Source: Achromobacter veterisilvae | Lineage (GTDB): Bacteria; Pseudomonadota; Gammaproteobacteria; Burkholderiales; Burkholderiaceae_B | DNA: 64,000 bases | Assembly: GCF_900496975.1 (NCBI RefSeq) | Contig: NZ_UFQC01000019.1 | Coordinates: 55,917 to 119,916, forward strand | Direction: 5' to 3' | Shown: positions 27,631 through 36,238 of the stretch, one piece after another | Layout of the letters: each line of letters starts with the position of its first letter | How positions within the stretch are numbered: the stretch's first letter is position 1 | Made by a program: the position numbers and the translations under genes | The notes under the pieces: generated by a model | The model's database searches: none | What the model was told of the DNA's origin: nothing | Seen by the model: only the letters and a program-made list of their open reading frames with translations

Positions 27631-28523
27631 ACCAGGAACCGGAATTCCTAGCCCAGGGGCACGATCCCGCCGATCCCAGTCCCTGGCTGGCGCTTTACCT
27701 GGACCGCAGCACGCCCTTGCCGGACAAGGTGAAGAAAGCGTGGCTGACCGATTCCAGTTGCGCCTCGCGCCAGTACCTGCTGCCGTTCCTGCGGCCGCTG
27801 GCGCGCGCGTTCATCATCCTGATCCAGATCGTCAAGACCTTCCTGCCGCGGCGCTGGTCGCATTCCAGGCTGCTGCACCGCATCCTGGCCTGGGGACTCA
27901 AGCGCTTCGTCTCGCCGCAGGCCAACTGGCTCATCCTGCGGCACTTTCACCTGGGCGCGCAGATCCTGTCGTTCATCGCGGCCAATTCGCCCGTGCCCAT
28001 CACGACCACGCCGCTGGAGCCGCGCGACATCGACGATCTGAAGGACGATCTTTTCGTCAAGCACGATCTGAACCTGTTCAACTTCGTCATCCGGCTGAAC
28101 CAGGCGCTGCGCGACGCCGGCATGGAGATGCACGCGCCCGAGCGCGTCGACTTCTCGATGATCCGGGACCCGGACCTGTCGCTGGACGACATGCCCCGGG
28201 GCAAGCTGAACTTCCTCGACCTGCAAAGCGCCATCGAGCTGTTCACGCCGCTTTACCAGTTGCTGCTGACCGATAACGATTTCTGGCGCGCGGCCAATTC
28301 GCTGCAGCTCGACGAGACCATCGGCATCTATGCGGCCAAGCTGCTGGGGGCGCCGCAGCACCTGATCCTGGTCAACAACAACCATCCCCTGGTGCCGATG
28401 TCGACCCTGCGCGCCGGCTACCGCCTGGTGCTGCATGGGCTGTCGACCGAAATGCTGCACAGCCTGCTGATGGAGATGAAGGCGGCCCAGCAGGGCGGGG
28501 AATCGCCCGCGCCGATCGCGTAG
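27627..28523 (+). CDS. Unrecognised protein, last gene of the lipid operon
   Basis: 298 residues starting at the ATG that overlaps the KAS III fusion stop (ATGA), with GGAGG upstream. I cannot assign it to a family. It has a basic amphipathic segment near residues 50-75 (FLRPLARAFIILIQIVKTFL), which may attach to membrane, and a His-containing helix (NWLILRHFHLGAQILSFIAA). Conserved-looking motifs are VKHDLNLFNFVIRLNQAL and LDETIGIYAAKLLGAPQHL. No signal peptide, no obvious cofactor motif. Position and tight coupling imply a partner of the ketosynthase/desaturase set, perhaps a carrier or scaffold for the acyl intermediate. Confidence 0.75.
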   Translation: MNQEPEFLAQGHDPADPSPWLALYLDRSTPLPDKVKKAWLTDSSCASRQYLLPFLRPLARAFIILIQIVKTFLPRRWSHSRLLHRILAWGLKRFVSPQANWLILRHFHLGAQILSFIAANSPVPITTTPLEPRDIDDLKDDLFVKHDLNLFNFVIRLNQALRDAGMEMHAPERVDFSMIRDPDLSLDDMPRGKLNFLDLQSAIELFTPLYQLLLTDNDFWRAANSLQLDETIGIYAAKLLGAPQHLILVNNNHPLVPMSTLRAGYRLVLHGLSTEMLHSLLMEMKAAQQGGESPAPIA

Positions 28524-28551
28524 GGCCTGGCTTCATCGGTGTTGACCCTGC

Positions 28552-28580
28552 GTTACACGGCGGGGTGCTTGCGCTATATT
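28552..28580 (+). promoter_or_regulatory. Candidate sigma-70 promoter of the antiporter gene
   Basis: GTTACA (-35, 4 of 6 matches), 17-bp spacer, TATATT (-10), ending 70 bp before the antiporter start codon and downstream of the lipid operon. Typical spacing, moderate matches. Confidence 0.4.
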
Positions 28581-28650
28581 GCGACCCTTGTCCGCAGGCC
28601 CGGCGGACGGCGTCCGTGCGCTTCGAATCTTTCTACCGGAAGTCTTCCAC

Positions 28651-29934
28651 ATGCCCCAGACCCTTGAAGTCATCGCCACACTCCTGTTCGCCGTGGCGGT
28701 TCTTCATACCTTCTCGGTTCCCGTCTTCGCGCGGCTGGCGCATCGCGGCGGGCCGCACGCGGGTTTCTGGCATCTGTTCTCCGAGGTGGAAGCCGTCTTC
28801 GGCGTATGGGCATTCGTGCTGATCGTGGCGATGGCGGCGCTGGCGGGGCCGTCGCGCGCCATCGACTACATGGACACGCGCAACTTCACCGAGCCGCTCT
28901 TTGTCTTCGTCATCATGGTGGTGGCGGCCAGCCGGCCCATCCTGGAGCTGGTCGGACTGCTGGTGCGGCTGGTGGCCCGCGCGCTGCCCCTGCCGCGCGA
29001 GCTGGCCACTTTCTTCGTCGTGATGTCGCTCGTGCCGCTGGGCGGCTCGTTCATCACCGAACCGGCCGCCATGACGCTGGCCGCCATCCTGCTGCGCGAC
29101 GCCTATTTCCGCGCGAGCGGCCGCGCGGGCTTCAAGTACCTGACGCTGGGGGTGCTGTTCGTCAACGTATCCATCGGCGGCGTGCTGACGTCCTACGCCG
29201 CGCCGCCCGTGCTGATGGTGGCCTCCACCTTCGGCTGGGACTCCGCCTTCATGCTGCAGCACTTCGGCTGGCGCGCCGCGTTGGCCGTCTGCCTGAACGC
29301 CGGCCTGCTGACCCTTGTCTGCCGCAAGGCGCTGCTGGAGCGCTCGCTGGGCACGGGCGGCGGCGTGGACGCCCCGGAAGGCGCGGATTCCCGTCCTCCG
29401 GTGCCCGTCGTGGTCATGCTGGTGCACCTGGCCTTCCTGATCGCCGTGGTGCTCAGCGCGCACCATCCGGCCATCTTCCTGGGCCTGCTGATGATGTTCA
29501 TCGGTTTTTCGGAGGCCTACAAGCGCCACCAGAACCGCCTGATGATCAAGGAAGGCCTGATGGTGGGCTTCTTCCTGGCCGGGCTGGTGGTGCTGGGCGG
29601 CCTGCAGAAATGGTGGCTGCAGGGCCTGCTGGGCGGCCTCGAGCCCTTCGTCCTGTTCTGGGGCGCTACCGCGCTCACGGCCATCACCGACAACGCGGCG
29701 CTGACCTATCTGGGCTCGCTGGTGGAAGGCACCGGCGAGGCCTGGCGCTACATGCTGGTGGCCGGGGCGGTGACCGGCGGCGGGCTGACGGTCATCGCCA
29801 ACGCGCCCAATCCGGCGGGCTTCGCCATCCTGAAGAACCACTTCCCGGACGGCAGCATTTCCTCCGGGCGGCTGTTCCTGTCGGCCCTGCTGCCGACCTT
29901 GGTGGCGGCCGCCATGTTCCTGCTTCCCGTATAG
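28651..29934 (+). CDS. Putative Na+/H+ antiporter family membrane protein
   Basis: 427-residue polytopic membrane protein with about eleven hydrophobic segments. It contains GGSFITEPAAMTLAAILLRDAYF and, near the C terminus, ALTAITDNAALTYLGSLVEG and GGGLTVIANAPNPAGFAILKN. These acidic residues within helices resemble the two half-repeats of arsenite/NhaD-like ion transporters. The group is annotated as putative Na+/H+ antiporter, function poorly tested. The start at 28651 (MPQTLEVIATLLFAVAVLH) begins a hydrophobic helix; a possible in-frame start 72 bp earlier is not needed. Monocistronic, with a promoter-like sequence upstream. Confidence 0.8.
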   Translation: MPQTLEVIATLLFAVAVLHTFSVPVFARLAHRGGPHAGFWHLFSEVEAVFGVWAFVLIVAMAALAGPSRAIDYMDTRNFTEPLFVFVIMVVAASRPILELVGLLVRLVARALPLPRELATFFVVMSLVPLGGSFITEPAAMTLAAILLRDAYFRASGRAGFKYLTLGVLFVNVSIGGVLTSYAAPPVLMVASTFGWDSAFMLQHFGWRAALAVCLNAGLLTLVCRKALLERSLGTGGGVDAPEGADSRPPVPVVVMLVHLAFLIAVVLSAHHPAIFLGLLMMFIGFSEAYKRHQNRLMIKEGLMVGFFLAGLVVLGGLQKWWLQGLLGGLEPFVLFWGATALTAITDNAALTYLGSLVEGTGEAWRYMLVAGAVTGGGLTVIANAPNPAGFAILKNHFPDGSISSGRLFLSALLPTLVAAAMFLLPV

Positions 29935-30156
29935 GCCGCCCGGCCCGCCGCCGGAGCCTCCGGGAAGGCCCGGCGGGGGCGGACACCGAGGGTTCATGAA
30001 AAACCGCTAAAATTCAAGACTTTCCCCGTATTTTTTTCCGGCCTCGCCCACCCGCCGCTTCGGCCCGGATCCGGTTCCCACCCGATCCGACCCCCGGATA
30101 TTCCGTCCGGCGCCAGGCGGCTTTTGATATGCCGGGCCCGCGCCTGGGAGCCCTCG

Positions 30157-30462
30157 ATGCCCATCTACGCTTACAAATGCAGCGCCTGCGGCCATGCCAA
30201 AGACGTCTTGCAGAAGATTTCCGATGCGCCGCTTTCGGTTTGCCCCGAATGCGGCCAGAGCACGTTTTCCAAGCAGGTGACCGCGGCTGGATTCCAGCTC
30301 AAGGGCTCCGGCTGGTATGTCACGGACTTCCGTGGCAACGGCGGCGGCCAGGGCGGTTCGGCCAGCCCCTCGGCGCCATCCGAGAGCGCCGCGCCCGCGG
30401 CGGCGCCGGCCGCGGCGCCGGCAGCCCCCGCGGCACCCGCCGCGGGCAGCTCCGCCTCCTAG
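30157..30462 (+). CDS. FmdB family zinc ribbon protein
   Basis: 101-residue small regulatory-type protein. The N terminus MPIYAYKCSACGHAKDVLQ carries the first CxxC and VCPECGQS the second, forming a zinc ribbon. GSGWYVTDF is typical of the family. The C-terminal third is a low-complexity Ala/Pro/Ser tail. The start at 30157 has GGGAG upstream. FmdB-like proteins of unknown role commonly precede DUF502 and aspS in beta-proteobacteria, as here (9 bp to the next gene). Confidence 0.9.
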   Translation: MPIYAYKCSACGHAKDVLQKISDAPLSVCPECGQSTFSKQVTAAGFQLKGSGWYVTDFRGNGGGQGGSASPSAPSESAAPAAAPAAAPAAPAAPAAGSSAS

Positions 30463-30471
30463 AGCGCCCCG

Positions 30472-31143
30472 ATGCGTATGCGCGTCATCAAGAAGTACTT
30501 CATCACCGGCCTGCTGATCTGGGTTCCCCTGGTCATCACGGTGTGGGTACTGGGCCTGCTGGTCGCCACCCTGGAAGGGTTCGTGCCCGGCTTTTTGTCG
30601 TCCGAATCGCTGTTCGGCATCGACATTCCCGGTTTCCGCTTCGTCCTGGTCGTGGCGGTGGTGCTTCTGACGGGCATATTCGCCGCCAACCTGATCGGCC
30701 GCACCATGGTGGACCAGTGGGAAAGCCTGCTGGGCCGCATTCCCCTGGTGCGGTCCATCTACAACTCGGTCAAGCAGGTCAGCGATACCGTGCTGGCGCC
30801 GAACGGGCAGGCATTCCGCCGCGCGGTGCTGGTGCAGTATCCGCGCGCCGGTAGCTGGACCATCGCATTCGTCACCGGCACGCCCAGCGGCGAAGTGGCC
30901 GACCTGCTGGCCAGCGACCACATCAGCGTGTACGTGCCGACGACGCCGAATCCCACGTCGGGTTTTTTCCTGATGATGCCTCGCGCCGACGCCATCGACC
31001 TGCAGATGAGCGTGGACGCGGCCCTGAAGTACATCGTTTCCATGGGCGTTGTCGCCCCGGCCCAGGCCTCGGCGCCCGCGGGCCGGCCGGTTCCGCCCGT
31101 CCCGGCGCCCGGCGTGCAAGACCCGCCTCGCGCCGATTCGTAA
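30472..31143 (+). CDS. DUF502 membrane protein
   Basis: 223-residue inner membrane protein of the DUF502 family. Two N-terminal transmembrane helices (about residues 10-35 and 55-80) are followed by the family block GRTMVDQWESLLGRIPLVRSIYNSVKQ and a cytoplasmic C-terminal domain with FVTGTPSGEVADLL and YVPTTPNPTSGFFLM. The C terminus is Pro/Ala-rich. A second ATG two codons on is also possible. Function unknown; the fmdB - DUF502 - aspS order is conserved in relatives. Confidence 0.9.
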   Translation: MRMRVIKKYFITGLLIWVPLVITVWVLGLLVATLEGFVPGFLSSESLFGIDIPGFRFVLVVAVVLLTGIFAANLIGRTMVDQWESLLGRIPLVRSIYNSVKQVSDTVLAPNGQAFRRAVLVQYPRAGSWTIAFVTGTPSGEVADLLASDHISVYVPTTPNPTSGFFLMMPRADAIDLQMSVDAALKYIVSMGVVAPAQASAPAGRPVPPVPAPGVQDPPRADS

Positions 31144-31184
31144 CCCTTACGCTACAACCAAGCACATAAACGGAGTCATCCCGC

Positions 31185-32972
31185 ATGCGTACCTGCTACA
31201 CCGGCCAGGTTTGCCGTGACCATCTCGGCCAGACCGTCACCCTGTACGGCTGGGTGAACCGCCGCCGCGACCACGGCGGGGTCATCTTCATCGACTTGCG
31301 CGACCGCGCGGGCCTGGCGCAGATCGTGTTCGATCCGGACAACGCCGCCTTCGCCACCGCGGAGCGCCTGCGCAACGAATTCTGCATCCGCGTCACCGGC
31401 CTGGTGCGCGAGCGTCCGGCGGGCACCGCCAACGCCGAGCTGGCCTCGGGCGAAATCGAAGTGCTCTGCAAGGAAGTCGAGATCCTGAACGCGTCCGTCA
31501 CGCCGCCGTTCCAGTTGGACGACGACAACCTGTCGGAAACCACCCGCCTGACGCACCGCGTGCTGGACCTGCGCCGTCCGCAGATGCAGCGCAACCTGAT
31601 GCTGCGCTACCGCGTGTCCATCGAAGTGCGCAAGTTCCTGGACCAGTTGGGCTTCATCGACATCGAAACCCCGATGCTGACCAAGAGCACGCCCGAAGGC
31701 GCGCGCGACTACCTGGTGCCCTCGCGCGTGAACGCCGGCCACTTCTTCGCGCTGCCGCAATCGCCGCAGCTATTCAAGCAGATGCTGATGGTGTCGGGCT
31801 TCGACCGCTACTACCAGATCACCAAGTGCTTCCGCGACGAGGACCTGCGCGCCGACCGCCAGCCCGAATTCACCCAGATCGACTGCGAAACCTCGTTCCT
31901 GAACGAAGTCGAGATCCGCGAGATCTTCGAAAGCATGATCCGCCACGTGTTCAAGGTGGTGCAGGACGTGGAACTGCCCACGCCGTTCCCGATCATGCCC
32001 TGGACCGAAGCCATGCGCCGCTACGGTTCCGACAAGCCGGACCTGCGCGTGAACCTGGAATTCACCGACATGACCGACGTCATGCGCGACGTGGACTTCA
32101 AGGTGTTCGCCGCCGCCGCCACGGCACCGGGCAGCCGCGTGGTCGCCCTGCGCGTGCCGGGCGGCGCCGAGATGTCGCGCAGCGAGATCGACGGCTACAC
32201 CCAGTTCGTCGGCATCTACGGCGCCAAGGGCCTGGCCTACATCAAGGTCAACGACGTGGCCAAGGGCCGCGACGGCCTGCAATCGCCCATCGTCAAGAAC
32301 CTGCATGACGCCGCCCTGGCCGAACTGGTCAAGCGCACCGGCGCGCAGGACGGCGACATCATCTTCTTCGGCGCCGACCGCGAGAAGGTCGTCAACGACG
32401 CCATCGGCGCGCTGCGCGTGAAGATCGGCCACAGCGAATTCGGCAAGAAGACCGGCCTGTCCGCCGCCGGCTGGAAGCCGCTGTGGGTGGTCGACTTCCC
32501 GATGTTCGAGTACGACGAGGAAGACGGCCGCTACACCGCCGCCCACCATCCCTTCACCAGCCCGAAGGACGGCCACGAGGACTTCCTGGAATCCGATCCC
32601 AGCAAGGCCTTCGCCAAGGCTTACGACATGGTGCTCAACGGTTGGGAAATCGGCGGCGGCTCGGTCCGTATCCACCGCGAGGAAGTGCAGAGCAAGGTGT
32701 TCCGCGCGCTGAAGATCGGCGCCGAGGAAGCCCGCGAGAAGTTCGGCTTCCTGCTCGACGCCCTGCAGTACGGCGCGCCTCCGCACGGCGGCATCGCCTT
32801 CGGCCTGGACCGCATCGTGACGATGATGACCGGCGCCGAATCGATCCGCGACGTGATCGCCTTCCCGAAGACCCAGCGCGCGCAATGCCTGCTGACGCAG
32901 GCGCCGTCGGAAGTCGACGAGAAGCAACTGCGCGAACTGCACATCCGGTTGCGCAACGTTGAAGTGAAGTAG
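31185..32972 (+). CDS. aspS: Aspartyl-tRNA synthetase
   Basis: Class IIb aminoacyl-tRNA synthetase, 595 residues, the usual bacterial length. The N-terminal OB-fold anticodon domain starts [18 protein letters not shown]. Class II motif 2 contains [18 protein letters not shown], and motif 3 is [13 protein letters not shown]. The bacterial GAD insertion lies between (about residues 290-420). The start follows GGAG with a 9-nt spacer. Downstream is a multi-hairpin repeat that probably ends the transcript. Confidence 0.98.
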   Translation: MRTCYTGQVCRDHLGQTVTLYGWVNRRRDHGGVIFIDLRDRAGLAQIVFDPDNAAFATAERLRNEFCIRVTGLVRERPAGTANAELASGEIEVLCKEVEILNASVTPPFQLDDDNLSETTRLTHRVLDLRRPQMQRNLMLRYRVSIEVRKFLDQLGFIDIETPMLTKSTPEGARDYLVPSRVNAGHFFALPQSPQLFKQMLMVSGFDRYYQITKCFRDEDLRADRQPEFTQIDCETSFLNEVEIREIFESMIRHVFKVVQDVELPTPFPIMPWTEAMRRYGSDKPDLRVNLEFTDMTDVMRDVDFKVFAAAATAPGSRVVALRVPGGAEMSRSEIDGYTQFVGIYGAKGLAYIKVNDVAKGRDGLQSPIVKNLHDAALAELVKRTGAQDGDIIFFGADREKVVNDAIGALRVKIGHSEFGKKTGLSAAGWKPLWVVDFPMFEYDEEDGRYTAAHHPFTSPKDGHEDFLESDPSKAFAKAYDMVLNGWEIGGGSVRIHREEVQSKVFRALKIGAEEAREKFGFLLDALQYGAPPHGGIAFGLDRIVTMMTGAESIRDVIAFPKTQRAQCLLTQAPSEVDEKQLRELHIRLRNVEVK

Positions 32973-32980
32973 GCTATTTT

Positions 32981-33074
32981 CCCCCCCCCCGAAGCGCCGG
33001 AGGCGCTTCCCCCCCAGGGGGGCGCCGCTACGGACCGGCGGAGCCGGATCCGTGCGGCCCGGCTTGGGGGGTTG
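32981..33074 (+). repeat. Dispersed multi-hairpin repeat, copy 2
   Basis: Starts 9 bp after the aspS stop. It consists of a run of ten C, hairpin GAAGCGCC / GGCGCTTC (3-nt loop), CCCCCC-A-GGGGGG, and a CCGG-rich dyad. It matches the copy at 20534-20625 almost base for base and has the same orientation relative to its upstream gene. The rest of the gap to 33263 shows no gene. Confidence 0.8.
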
Positions 33075-33263
33075 CTTGCTGGCGGCGGGGGGCCTCGAAT
33101 GGCGAGGCGGTCCGCCGGTTTGCGGGCAACGGGCACGAATGCGGGAACGCGTCTTTGAATTGGAGTAATCTGGCAAACGCCGCCGGGTTGGCGGTGTCTG
33201 GCCGGGGCTCTCTCTTGGAGCGCGGCCGGCGGTTTTCCTGCTTAGAGAGGCGCCATTTCCTCT

Positions 33264-34130
33264 ATGTCGCTCATTCGTGTCGTCAGCTACAACATACACA
33301 AGGGCCGTTCGGCGTTAGGCCGTCGCGACTCCCTCAATGAACTGCGCCTGGGCCTTTACGGCCTGCGTCCCGACCTGGTCTTCCTGCAGGAAGTCCAGGG
33401 CCGCAACGAGCAGAAATCCTTGCTCGACGCCCAGCACGAATCCCTTGCCGCCGCGCTTCGGCTGGATGTGGCCTATGGCCGCAACGCCATCCGCAGCGAG
33501 ACGGACCACGGGAATGCGCTGTTGTCGCGCTTTCCCATTCTCGGCCACGAAAACCAGGATATTTCCGACCACCGGCTCGAGCAGCGCGGGCTGCTGCACG
33601 CGCGGATCGAACTCGATGGGCGCGCGGTGCATTGTTTCGTCGTCCACCTGGGCCTGTTCGCCGGCAGCCGCGGCCGCCAGATCCTGGCGCTGACCGAGCG
33701 CATCCGGCGCATGGTGCCGGACGGCGAGCCGATCCTGGTGGCGGGCGATTTCAACGACTGGGGCGACCGTCTTGCGCCCCTGTTCGTGCAGCAGCTCGGC
33801 CTGTACGAAGTGTTCTCGCATGCCCCGCGCAGCCATGGCGGCGAACTGCCGCGCCTGCGCGATTCGGTCAGGCGCCTGAGCAACGCCTTGCGCGGACTGC
33901 CCAACAGCGGCATTTCCGTCATGGAGCGCACCAACCAGTTGGGCATGGACGGCAGTTCGCGCCTGCTGCTGCCGCCGCCGCGCACCTTTCCCGCCGTGTT
34001 CCCGTGGTTCCGCCTGGACCGCATCTATCAGCGCGGCTTCGCGGTGCGCAGCGCGCGCGTGCTGCGCGGGCGGGAATGGGCAAGGCTTTCCGACCACTCT
34101 CCTTTGCTGGCTGAACTGGAACTGCCGTGA
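33264..34130 (+). CDS. Endonuclease/exonuclease/phosphatase (EEP) family protein, YbhP-like
   Basis: 288-residue EEP-fold metallo-phosphodiesterase. Conserved residues: SYNIHKG, LQEV (metal Glu), GDFNDWGDR (Asp/Asn of the active site), DRIYQRG and the catalytic His in LSDHSPLLAEL. The stop overlaps the GTG start of clsB. This is the same pairing as ybhP-ybhO(clsB) in E. coli, suggesting a role in phospholipid metabolism at the membrane. The exact phosphoester substrate is not known. Confidence 0.88.
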   Translation: MSLIRVVSYNIHKGRSALGRRDSLNELRLGLYGLRPDLVFLQEVQGRNEQKSLLDAQHESLAAALRLDVAYGRNAIRSETDHGNALLSRFPILGHENQDISDHRLEQRGLLHARIELDGRAVHCFVVHLGLFAGSRGRQILALTERIRRMVPDGEPILVAGDFNDWGDRLAPLFVQQLGLYEVFSHAPRSHGGELPRLRDSVRRLSNALRGLPNSGISVMERTNQLGMDGSSRLLLPPPRTFPAVFPWFRLDRIYQRGFAVRSARVLRGREWARLSDHSPLLAELELP

Positions 34131-35338
34131 GGGCCGAGCAGGTCAAGCTGGATTGGACGCTGGGCAACGACATCCGGTTGCTGCAGAACGGTTCCGACTT
34201 TTTCCCCGCGCTGTGCGCCGCGATCGACACGGCCCAGGTCAGCGTGCACCTGGAAACCTACATCTTCATGCCCGACCGCACCGGCTCGCGGGTGCTGGAC
34301 TGCCTGGAGGCGGCGGCCCGGCGCGGGGTCAAGGTACGCGTCGTGCTGGACGGCTTCGGCAGCGCCGAGAACGTCGATGCGCTGCGCACGCGGCTGACCA
34401 ACGCCGGCGCGCAGTGCCGGATCTTCCGCCCGGAACCGCGCTGGTTCGCCCGCTACATCCCGTCGCGCAGCCGCCTGCGGCGCCTGCACCGCAAAGTCAC
34501 CGTCGTCGACGGGCAGATCGCCTTCATCGGCGGCATCAACATCATCGATGACTACGACGACCGGGACCCGGCGGACGGCATAACCGGCCCCCGCTACGAT
34601 TTCGCCGTGCAGGTGCGGGGGCCGCTGGTTACCTCGGCCGCCTATGCCCAGGAACTGCTGTGGGTGAGGCTGAACTGGGCGCGGCTGCGGCGCCATCCCC
34701 GGGACTGGAACCGCATGCGGCTGCTCAAGCCGCGCCATGCCTCCGTCGCGCCTTGCGGCCAGTTGCGGGCCGCGCTGGTGCTGCGCGACAACCTGCGGTT
34801 TCGCCAGACGTTCGAGCGCTCCTATCTCTACGGCATTTCGCAGGCGCGCCGCGACATCCTGATCGCCAACGCGTATTTCTTTCCGGGACGCCAGTTCCGC
34901 CGGGCGCTGGCGAAGGCCGCCGCGCGCGGGGTGCGCGTGCGCCTGCTGCTGCAGGGCAAGGTGGAATACCGCATGCAGTACCACGCCACGCGCTCGCTGT
35001 ACGACCAGTTGCTGCGCGACGGCATCGAGATCTACGAATACATGCCCAGCTACCTGCACGCGAAGGTGGCCGTCATCGATAACGTCGTGACCGTGGGCTC
35101 GTCCAACCTGGATCCCTTCAGCCTGCTGCTGGCGCGCGAGGCCAACGTCGTCGTGGACGACCAGCCGTTTTCCTGGGACTTGCAGGAACGGCTGGAGGCG
35201 GCCATCCGCGACGGCGGGCGCTTCATCCGGCCGCTGGAATACCAGCGCCGCGGATGGGTGCGCCGCTGGGTCGACGCGGTGTCCTACACACTGCTGCGGA
35301 TCGGGGTGGCGCTGACGGGGTCGTCGGACAAATACTGA
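34127..35338 (+). CDS. clsB: Cardiolipin synthase B
   Basis: 403-residue phospholipase D superfamily enzyme forming cardiolipin. Two HKD motifs: HRKVTVVDGQIAFIGG and HAKVAVIDNVVTVGSSN. HLETYIFMPD near the start is typical of ClsB. It has no N-terminal membrane helices, which separates it from ClsA. The GTG at 34127 overlaps the EEP stop codon (GTGA). The C-terminal end is basic and may touch the membrane. Confidence 0.92.
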   Translation: MRAEQVKLDWTLGNDIRLLQNGSDFFPALCAAIDTAQVSVHLETYIFMPDRTGSRVLDCLEAAARRGVKVRVVLDGFGSAENVDALRTRLTNAGAQCRIFRPEPRWFARYIPSRSRLRRLHRKVTVVDGQIAFIGGINIIDDYDDRDPADGITGPRYDFAVQVRGPLVTSAAYAQELLWVRLNWARLRRHPRDWNRMRLLKPRHASVAPCGQLRAALVLRDNLRFRQTFERSYLYGISQARRDILIANAYFFPGRQFRRALAKAAARGVRVRLLLQGKVEYRMQYHATRSLYDQLLRDGIEIYEYMPSYLHAKVAVIDNVVTVGSSNLDPFSLLLAREANVVVDDQPFSWDLQERLEAAIRDGGRFIRPLEYQRRGWVRRWVDAVSYTLLRIGVALTGSSDKY

Positions 35339-35349
35339 GCCGGGCCGCT

Positions 35350-36219
35350 TCAGGCGCGCCGCTTCAGCAGGCCGAGCGCCAGCGCCGTGCCGGCCAGGAT
35401 GATCGCGGCGCCCGCCGCGATCGACGGCGTGATGCTTTCGCCAAGGAACCACGCGCCCCACACCACGCCGAAAATCGGCACCAGGAACGTCACGCTGACG
35501 GCGCCGGTGGGGCCGACGTTGGCGATCAGGCGGAAGAAGATGATGTAGGCCGCGCCGGTGCACACCACGGCAAGCAGGATCGTGGCTATCCAGGCTTGCA
35601 GGGAGGCGGGGGATTCGGGCCAGAACCAGATCGCCAGCGGCAGCAGCGCGAGCGACGCGCCCACCATGCTGCCGGTTGCATTGGCCAGGGCGTCCACGCC
35701 GGTCAGGAAGCGCTTGGTCCAATTGGCGGCGATGCCGTAGAACACCGGCGCCGAGACCGCGGCGAGCACCGCGGGCCCCGTGCCGCCGGCGTTGAAATTC
35801 AGCTTGTCCCAGACGAGCACGACGATGCCCACCACGCCGATCATCAGGCCGAGCGAGCGCGCCCAGGCCAGCCTGTCCCCGAGCCACAGCCAGCCGATGA
35901 CGGCGCCCCACACCGGGGTCACGGCATTGGCGACCGACAGGAACCCCGCGCCCAGGGATTGGGCGGCGTAGGCGTACAGCAGGAACGGCACGGCCGCGTT
36001 CAGCATGCCCACCATCAACAAAGCCTTCCAGTGCTTCGCGATCAGCGGCAGCTTGCCGCGCCACAACGCGGCGGGCAGCAGGAACAGCGCGGCCAGGCCC
36101 ACGCGCAGTTCAATCAGCGCCACGGGGCCGAATTCGGCGACGGCCACGCGCATGAAGAGGAAGGAGCCGCCCCAGACGGCGGCCAGGAGCAGCAGGTCCA
36201 GCAGATTGCGTCCACGCAT
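35350..36219 (-). CDS. EamA/DMT family transporter
   Basis: 289-residue inner membrane protein with ten predicted helices and two EamA repeats (first around AVWGGSFLFMRVAVAEFGP, second ending IFGVVWGAWFLGESITPSI). Drug/metabolite transporters of this type export metabolites or amino acids. Convergent with clsB and 19 bp downstream of the DHA2 exporter on the same strand. Substrate unknown. Confidence 0.88.
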   Translation of the reverse strand: MRGRNLLDLLLLAAVWGGSFLFMRVAVAEFGPVALIELRVGLAALFLLPAALWRGKLPLIAKHWKALLMVGMLNAAVPFLLYAYAAQSLGAGFLSVANAVTPVWGAVIGWLWLGDRLAWARSLGLMIGVVGIVVLVWDKLNFNAGGTGPAVLAAVSAPVFYGIAANWTKRFLTGVDALANATGSMVGASLALLPLAIWFWPESPASLQAWIATILLAVVCTGAAYIIFFRLIANVGPTGAVSVTFLVPIFGVVWGAWFLGESITPSIAAGAAIILAGTALALGLLKRRA

Positions 36220-36238
36220 GTTCGGTCCCGGGCTTGCC

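Noticed and set aside
32981..32990. Run of ten C after aspS as a phase-variation tract
   Set aside because: It is downstream of the stop codon and forms part of the dispersed repeat.
33165..33263. Possible small RNA or terminator before the EEP gene
   Set aside because: G/C-rich dyads are present but weak and not followed by a T-run; nothing specific can be claimed.
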